From: Zingiber officinale
Taxonomy: Eukaryota; Streptophyta; Magnoliopsida; Zingiberales; Zingiberaceae
Direction: 5' to 3'
Assembly: GCF_018446385.1 (NCBI RefSeq)
Contig: NC_055996.1
Location: forward strand, 124,655,750-124,719,749
DNA: 64,000 bases
A program made the translations under genes and the position numbers. Below are positions 58,165 through 64,000 of the stretch, one piece after another. The notes below the pieces were generated by a model. The model did not search any database and was not told where the DNA came from. It saw nothing but the letters and a program-made list of their open reading frames with translations. Numbering within the stretch: the stretch's first letter is position 1; each line of letters opens with the position of its first letter.

Positions 58165-58325
58165 GTATGGTCAGAAGTCAAGGGGGTGTGACAGTCAGAA
58201 ATCAAGGGGACGTGGCGGTCAGAAGTCAAGGGGGCGTCGTTGTCAGAAGTCAAAGGGACGTGGCGGTCAGAAGTCAAGGGGACGTGACAGTCAGAAGTTA
58301 AGGGGGCGTGGCAGTCAGAAGACAC
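58165..58325. repeat. 24-bp tandem repeat, about seven copies
   Basis: Unit GTCAGAAGTCAAGGGGGCGTG with changes. On the minus strand each copy reads SDCHVPLT, which makes a spurious repetitive ORF. At 58430-58600 a second repeat of about 62 bp (core GGGACTAAACCCGACCTGG) occurs three times. Confidence 0.8.
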
Positions 58326-58349
58326 AGAGAGGGAGTAGTTGATATATGG

Positions 58350-59300
58350 AGAGGGATCACCTGAGGGCAGCCGGTGTATGAAGCCAAGGGAAAGTTTACC
58401 GGTCAGGAAACCATATCTAGGACAAGGAACGTGGTTGGGGTAGGAAGCATGGTCGGGACTAAACCCAACTTGGTCCTACCGCAAACCAGGACTACAGAAG
58501 GAAGCACGATCGGGACTAAACCTGACCTGGTCTTATCGCAAACTAAGGCTACAGGAGGAAGCGTGGCCAGGACCAAACCCGACCTGGATTTACCGATCAG
58601 GTGTTGTCAAGATAGTCTGCATGAACAAACTTAGTACACTCCGGAGGGTCAGGGTCAGGGGGACAAGTAGAAGGGGACTCTGATGACGCCCTTCAATCTG
58701 ACCAGTTTGTGTATCAGCACCTAACAGATCAGCCAGAACTGTTTCAATCACGCCCGAGCAGAATGGAAAGCACTACACGACAACAGGTCAAGGAATCGTA
58801 ACCACCTGTCAGAGAATATCTACGGTATGTCAGGGAATATTCTAACAGTTGGGATCATCTACCAGTAGAACTTTCCTCCAACCTATGAGGGGTCGCCATG
58901 TGTCATTCATCGCCAGACAAGTTCTGACACCCGACATCCTCTAGCAAGGGTCAGTCTCCAGAAAGTACGTATTGTCATATAAAAAGAGATGTCCTCTTTC
59001 TTGCACAGGTATGCTCACAAACTTTTTCACATCTGTTTTCTACTTTGTTCCTTTTGTGTTTTCCTGTGCTTCTGGGGAAAAAGTATCTGACTTGAGCGTC
59101 GGAGGGTCTGCTCCGGAGATTTTTTTTCCTGGTTCTTGGTCTCTAACGTGCAGGATGCTTGTCTGAGTATGCGTAGAACTCGTATACCACTTTTTTCGTC
59201 ATCGCCCCTCGTTAGCAGTCCTCCTTAGTACTTCTGGGGAGCTCAGTCGCCTTCCGTCTATGCCAGTGACAATGCAACCGGCCTTCATCTAACTCAGACT
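58350..59300 (+). repeat. 3' LTR-like region of the Tat-type element
   Basis: 59070-59165 (CTTCTGGGGAAAAAGTATCTG, TCGGAGGGTCTGCTCCGGAG, GGTCTCTAACGTG) matches the reverse complement of about 63840-63950. A possible TATA, CATATAAAAAG, is at 58976-58986. Ends are uncertain. Confidence 0.5.
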
Positions 59301-59629
59301 CCGAACTGGATCACCATGCAAAGTGTAGAGAATCGAAAGTTACACATATGACATTCACTGATGACTTGTATTGCTCATGTCTCAAGGGGGCACTACCTTA
59401 GTAAGTATTAATGCTTGTAGGAGTTTGAATATATTTCAAGATTGACTATGAATGTGCAGAGTTGTGTCTATTTATACAGCAAGAATAACTCAAATCTCCA
59501 AAGAAACAAAATTGCAGCCTACCTTTCATATATATGCATCTAGAGCAAATTGATAAGATAAGTATCGCAAGAAATAGAATGCTTCTAGTTGCCCATATAT
59601 ATATATATATATATATATATACTTTTGAT

Positions 59630-60240
59630 CCCAGCCATGGTGGTAAAAAAAAGATCATCATGTTGTATCGTGTGGTCCTTTGGGGCTCCAAGAAAGCACC
59701 TGTCGCTTGGAGGGAGATATATCGCCCAATTAAAGAAAGAAGGTAACTTAGGTTTAAGAGAGTCCAAAAGCTAGAATCGTGCATTAATACTGAAACAACT
59801 ATGAATATTCATTCTAAGAAGGATTCGCTATGGATTCAATGGGTCCACTTGATATACCTCAAGGGGGAATAATTTTGAATTGGGAGCCAAGGAAAGGAGA
59901 TTCTCCTTTTCTGAAATAGGTCGTTTGTATTCGAAACCTCCTATAGAGTTTGGAGGGACAACAAAGTGCAACAGTTAATCTACTTTCAAGATGAAGTATT
60001 GGCGCGACTCTAGATACTACAAAGACATATCACTTCCTTAAATCAAAAAACAGAGTTGAAGCGATTACGAAGGATTTTTGAAATTCTTTTTTATCTTCGA
60101 AATACTCATTTATTATGTGGTTTGGAGAGAAGGGAAGGTTATTAAGAAAAGGCAAATTTTCATACCTAGAAATTGATGGTCGGTGTGACTTACTTAGCAA
60201 TGAATATGTGACGTTTAACACCTATTTTTTGAATATAGAT
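59630..60240 (+). pseudogene. LINE 3' fragment (RT C-terminal zinc-binding region)
   Basis: Read with frameshifts this gives APVAWREIYRPIKE, then SKKDSLWIQWVHLIYLKGG and LNWEPRKGDSPFL, followed by text to about 60240. This is the zf-RVT type C-terminus of plant non-LTR retrotransposon reverse transcriptases. Stops and a frameshift near 59735-59760 disable it. Probably a 5'-truncated copy; no poly(A) tail or TSD was confirmed. A (TA)n run is at 59595-59622. Confidence 0.65.
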
Positions 60241-61096
60241 ACAATAAATATATATGGGAGCATATCAAGCTAGTAATGGATGAGCATTAATCGTGCTGTG
60301 CGGAAACGAGCAAAGAGAATACTCTTACTCTGCACTAGCTATTTATCAAACATGAATTTTTTTTTTTAAACAATCGGGTATCCAATTCTCATGAGCTCAC
60401 ATCTCAGTATGGACGATCAGACTCTGCATTCTGCCCACAAAGCAAATTAGAAAGTGCCCGAGATTGTTTCTCCGGAGCGGCCAGCTTCCTAGTAAAATAC
60501 ATATACACAATGCGCCGTAACTAGGATTGATGCTTGATTAACAGCTGAAGTGAGTTATATATCTCAAACATGAATGACTAGCAACCAAGTGGTTTCGAGT
60601 CTATTTTTGTCCTAAATTGTTATGTTATTCACAAAATTAAAGATCATATTTGTTCTATAGTTTGATGTTCAAGTTTTATTTGAACGATGGGTAGTTGATA
60701 TTCATAGAGTGATAAGGTAGAGTTGTTGGTATGATTAGTTATTCATTTTATTTTGGATGAATGTAATTATGATTAAATTTAACTTTTAGTGTTTTATAAA
60801 TATATATATTTACATTTCAGATAAATTAAAATATCGATGTAGTTAGTTAAAATTCAGCTTCAGCCACCGATTCTAAGTTGTAATTAATATACTTTATTGT
60901 TATACAATAACTTTTTAGGATGTAAAACGCAAGATATAAATATATAAAAAATTTAATATGTTGGCATCTTATAATTTAAAATACATGGAAATCACTTAAT
61001 TACATATTTACATCCCCAAACGTTCAACAAATTCTGTCTTACAAAATAAATTCAGTTCGAACGTAATTAAATGATAAATCAATCTCCAAATTATAA
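60241..61096. other. XTH 3' flank, no gene seen
   Basis: AT-rich; includes an A/T run at about 60357-60370. The part near 61000-61096 would be the XTH 3' UTR. Confidence 0.4.
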
Positions 61097-61700
61097 TTAA
61101 TGTAGCATCTCGTCGCCGGTGGGGATGACGGAACTGGGTCTCCGGCTGCGCCTCCTGGATACCGACCTGCTGCGGATCTCCTTCGGCGGGACCTTGTTAT
61201 CGCCCCACTCGCCGAACCGGGTGTGCTCCGGCGAGACGTAGTCGCAGTCCGGGAAGGTGACGCTGCCGTACCGATGCTGGTCGTAGCAGAAGCTGTAGAT
61301 CATGTAGCGCTCGCGGAAGCGGCGCATGGCGGCTCGCTTCCGCGGCGTGAGGAGAGCGAAGTCGGCGGACATGAGCTCCTCCACTGACTCGGCGCAGCGG
61401 TCCGCCGCCTCCACGGCCGGCTGGATGGGGTCGACGCGGCAGCCACGGAGGACCAGGTCGGTGAACTCCGACACGTACGGCTCGTACTTGTAGTTGATCT
61501 TGATCCGGCCGTAGGCTGTGGCCCACGAGCTGCCGTCCCAGATGGTGGCGTACACTGACATGGGCTTCGACGGGAAGTCGCCGCCCATCGCCTCCGTCCG
61601 CACCACCTCCCTGATCGGCACGTCGTCGATGTAGAATCTGCAATTTGAAGGCAGGCGGTGAGTTACAATTAACTAACTCATTAAAAAAAATACGTATATA

Positions 61701-61770
<70 letters not shown>

Positions 61771-62722
61771 TGATTGGTTAATTACATGATGTAGTCTGGG
61801 GTCCACAAGATGGAGTAGCAGTGGGCCGCCTCGGTGGGGTCGAAGGGGACGAGGTAACGCTCTTCCCGACCGCGGGTGGTGCTGCCGTTGCCATAGATGT
61901 TGGTTTGGATCCGCCAGTCCTGGCCCTTCACGTTGCCCAGGAACTCGAAGTCCACCTCATCATGCGTGTTCGGAAACATGTCTGCGTTCGAAGTCTGCAA
62001 TTTAATTAATGTATCATTTGCAATATATTCTTCAATATCTACCGTGCATATTGACAACTGTTCATCGGCCATGTGCCATCTAGTACTGGCCATGGTATAT
62101 AAATGATATAAATTGAGAACTAATTTCATCAATTCTGTTTTCATGTGAATTTGCGTCTTTAATGATCAAGGATATATTTATACACACTCAATATGTTATA
62201 TATATATTTTTTATTAGCTATACGCAACCGAAACTAGTCCCGGATAAAACTTTTGTGGCAGTGCCTTTAATTTTGTGATATACCGATCATTAATTGAATA
62301 AATGATCTGGAATTGATAGCGAGGGAGGATGGCGTACATAGAAGGCGACGACGACGCCGGCGGTGTAATCTTTCGGCAGCTTAATGGACGCGCTGAAGAA
62401 TCCGTGATCGTAGAGGTCCGTGGAGATGAATCCCGATCCTGTTCAGTAAATTTAATCGATTAATTACTGCTTTAATTCGCGTAATCAAGTAAGCTCATCC
62501 TTAATTATATATGATTGATCAATCAATCAATATATTACCGGAGTAGCGGGTGAGGGTGAGGCGCACGCTCCGGCCGTCGGCGCCGCGTATGAGGTTGTCG
62601 TTGCCGAACAGATGCGAGAAGCCTTCGCTGAAGCTGACCGTGGGCACGTTGAACGGCGGCGCCGCCCCCGCCGCCGCAGAGAAAAGGAAGAGGAAACTGG
62701 CTATAATCTTCGCGGCCGCCAT
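61097..62722 (-). CDS. Xyloglucan endotransglucosylase/hydrolase (XTH), four exons, intact
   Basis: A cell-wall GH16 enzyme that cuts and religates xyloglucan. Exons (minus strand): 62722-62539, 62438-62338, 61994-61786 and 61637-61097; GT-AG introns, 1035 nt, 344 residues, typical length. Residues 1-20 look like a signal peptide (MAAAKIIASFLFLFSAAAG). The catalytic motif HDEVDFEFLG is at 106-115, with Glu108 as nucleophile and Glu112 as acid/base. An N-glycosylation sequon NGS is at 131, then RGREERY, FYIDDVPIREVVR and the C-terminal XET domain (CYDQHRYGS, FPDCDY). The order and the long tail match the XTH27-30 type (group III). The tail is Arg/Ser-rich (RSRSVSRRRSRRPSS) and may bind wall polyanions. 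The first and last exons are GC-rich. Group assignment is by recognition. Confidence 0.93.
61702..61767. repeat. (TA)n microsatellite in XTH intron 3
   Basis: About 30 TA dinucleotides inside the third intron, close to the exon 3 donor. Confidence 0.95.
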
Positions 62723-62816
62723 CGATCGCCCACTCCTGACGACACGCCTTCCCTCTCGATCCTTAATCACGCTTCCTTGTTTGCCTACAGAGAAAGGGCC
62801 GAAATTACTCGACGAC

Positions 62817-62825
62817 AATATATAA
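62817..62825 (-). promoter_or_regulatory. Probable TATA box of the XTH gene
   Basis: TTATATATT on the minus strand about 95-103 bases upstream of the start codon, implying a 5' UTR of about 65-70 nt. Plausible by position only. Confidence 0.45.
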
Positions 62826-62829
62826 CATA

Positions 62830-63690
62830 CATACACGGAGATAAGTCTTGATATCTCCACCAACTGTTGTTGGCTTCAATTCACAAAAAAGCTATACTAC
62901 TACTCCAACTAATCCTTTCGTCCCAACCCGAAGCATCTAGCTGTTTGATTGACCTCCAATCAACCAACTGCTGACTCTTATATTCCCACGGGTCTGAGCC
63001 AGATGATTTGATTAAATCAGCTAGCTAGGCTGGTTGAACCACTCCTTTGAATTAAATTCAGAGGAGCTCACAGTCTTTACGTGCAGGGAAAGTGACCTCG
63101 ACCTACTCCATCGGGTCACCTTTTTGACGGCTCAACGTTAATTCGATTCATGTATTTGATCCGAGTGCCGTTTCGATTAAAAAAGTAAAGCTGATGATCA
63201 GCTAGCGTAATAGAATACGAGGAGGACAAGGCCTCTGGCGCCCACTGCGGCAGGTGAAGTGCCACGCTGCTGCGTGCTTTAATTAATAGGGCAACCATGG
63301 CTGGCTGCTGGCAAGCTTTAGGTGAAGTGGGATATCTGGGATGATGCAGACCTGGAGATCGATCGATCGATCGACAAGGTTTACCTGCCGTTCAGTAGCT
63401 CGTCACTGTCCCAACGATCCTAATTAATCCACCAATTGACGTGATTAACGTGGAATCTGGATTTTAATCGAGCAAGGTAATCTAGAACTTCAGAGCTCTA
63501 ATAATTAAGGCGGAGAAAGTGAGAAAGATCTACAAGAGAAATATTGATAATTAAGGAAAACAAAGCATCAAAGTCTTTGATTAATAATTTGGTAAAAGAA
63601 TAACAGGACGGAGTGATCAATGCCATGGGAGTCAATTGTTACAAGAAGAAGAATTTTCCGATGTAGTGCTATTTTATAGTATAAAATATT
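62830..63690. other. XTH upstream region, no further gene seen
   Basis: A likely promoter region. GATCGATCGATCGATCGA occurs at 63358-63374. No ORF or RNA gene is supported. Confidence 0.4.
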
Positions 63691-63719
63691 AAATATAAAA
63701 TATAAAATATTTTATCGTA

Positions 63720-64000
63720 TGTGTTCCCGTCCGGAGGCTCAGTCGGACGGAGGCTGGTCGAGGTGTCCCGATGGTTGACGGAAGGTCGCCGAAGATGACT
63801 CGGCTCCCACGGGTGGCTGACGCTGCTGCAGGACCCTGCGCACACTCAGACGATCTCTCCCTTCACGTTAGAGACCGAAACCCAGGGAAAAAGTCCCCGG
63901 ATCAGGCCCTCCGATGCTTAAGTCAGGTCCTTTTTCCCCAGAAAAAAGCAGAAAGAAGAAGAAGAAAGAAACAGTTGTGGAAAAAAAGTGACGAGGGACC
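63720..64000 (-). repeat. Tat-type gypsy LTR fragment, reverse orientation, cut by window
   Basis: The reverse complement of 63840-63990 reads TTCTGGGGAAAAAGGACCTG, CGGAGGGCCTGATCCGGGGA, TTTCGGTCTCTAACGTGAAG. It matches the LTR-like text at 59070-59165. It continues beyond the right edge. Confidence 0.6.

Larger units (their letters stand above)
54080..59300 (+). mobile_element. Decayed Tat-type gypsy element
   Basis: A PBS-like TTGGCACCGTCTGTGA (54089-54104) of the kind found after plant Tat LTRs is followed by gag (54131-55500), protease (55657-55989), RT and the start of RNase H (about 56360-57380), an antisense ORF (57515-57811) and an LTR-like region (about 58350-59300). Integrase is missing. 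The 5' LTR is not recognisable. The 3' region shares text with the reverse complement of 63840-63990. Many stops and frameshifts indicate an old insertion. Confidence 0.75.

Noticed and set aside
59534..59784. ORFs with IYIYIYIY on both strands
   Set aside because: Produced by the (TA)n run at 59595-59622.
61197..61643. 148-residue minus-strand ORF overlapping XTH exon 4, and 62519-62863 with an upstream start
   Set aside because: The first is a GC-rich shadow in another frame. The second extends exon 1 upstream past the signal peptide start, so the ATG at 62722 is preferred.

Overview
The window looks like a piece of a flowering-plant nuclear chromosome, most likely a monocot (low certainty on the lineage). 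It has spliced genes with GT-AG introns, plastid DNA insertions and very dense nested LTR retrotransposons, with no bacterial features. Only two intact host genes are visible, both on the minus strand and both cell-wall or carbohydrate glycosidases: a 15-exon GH27 alpha-galactosidase (47199-51055) and a 4-exon GH16 xyloglucan endotransglucosylase/hydrolase (61097-62722).

Layout. 1-13591 is a Ty3-type LTR element with 2.9-kb LTRs, cut by the left window edge. Its interior holds a gag-only copia element (2901-6186), a degenerate gag, a rearranged plastid ycf2 insertion (7005-7860), a protease remnant and a solo LTR (8735-10549). 13592-14653 is the 3' end of another copia element. 14654-45490 is a nest. 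An old LTR remnant was split by a Copia element (14859-45147). That element was then interrupted by a copia unit whose two LTRs point toward each other (16923-23763), by a truncated SIRE-type element (about 24686-34220) that itself holds a 7.3-kb gag-only element (26162-33506), and by a CACTA DNA transposon (35523-43714). The CACTA carries two solo LTRs and a captured exon of a YTH-domain (ECT family) m6A-reader gene. Target-site duplications read directly from the sequence support most of these insertions.

45490-64000 is gene-bearing: a plastid ndhC insertion, the alpha-galactosidase, a long foldback element, a probable SINE, a decayed Tat-type gypsy element with an antisense coiled-coil ORF, a LINE 3' fragment, the XTH gene, and at the right edge another Tat-type LTR in reverse orientation.

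The most unusual signal is in the SIRE-type LTRs. They carry arrays of short stem-loops whose outer stems differ between units but stay complementary (for example CCAGCTA/TAGCTGG, CCAAGCG/CGCTTGG, CCAGACG/CGTCTGG) around a conserved core of the form GGTC...GACC. Two LTR families share this design. Most of the single pairing defects are G-U wobbles in the LTR sense strand. Other notable structures are a five-fold reiterated primer-binding site, the inverted-LTR element with a perfect target-site duplication, and palindromic GATCGATC arrays shared by different element families. All coordinates and motifs were read by eye; no alignment or database search was run.
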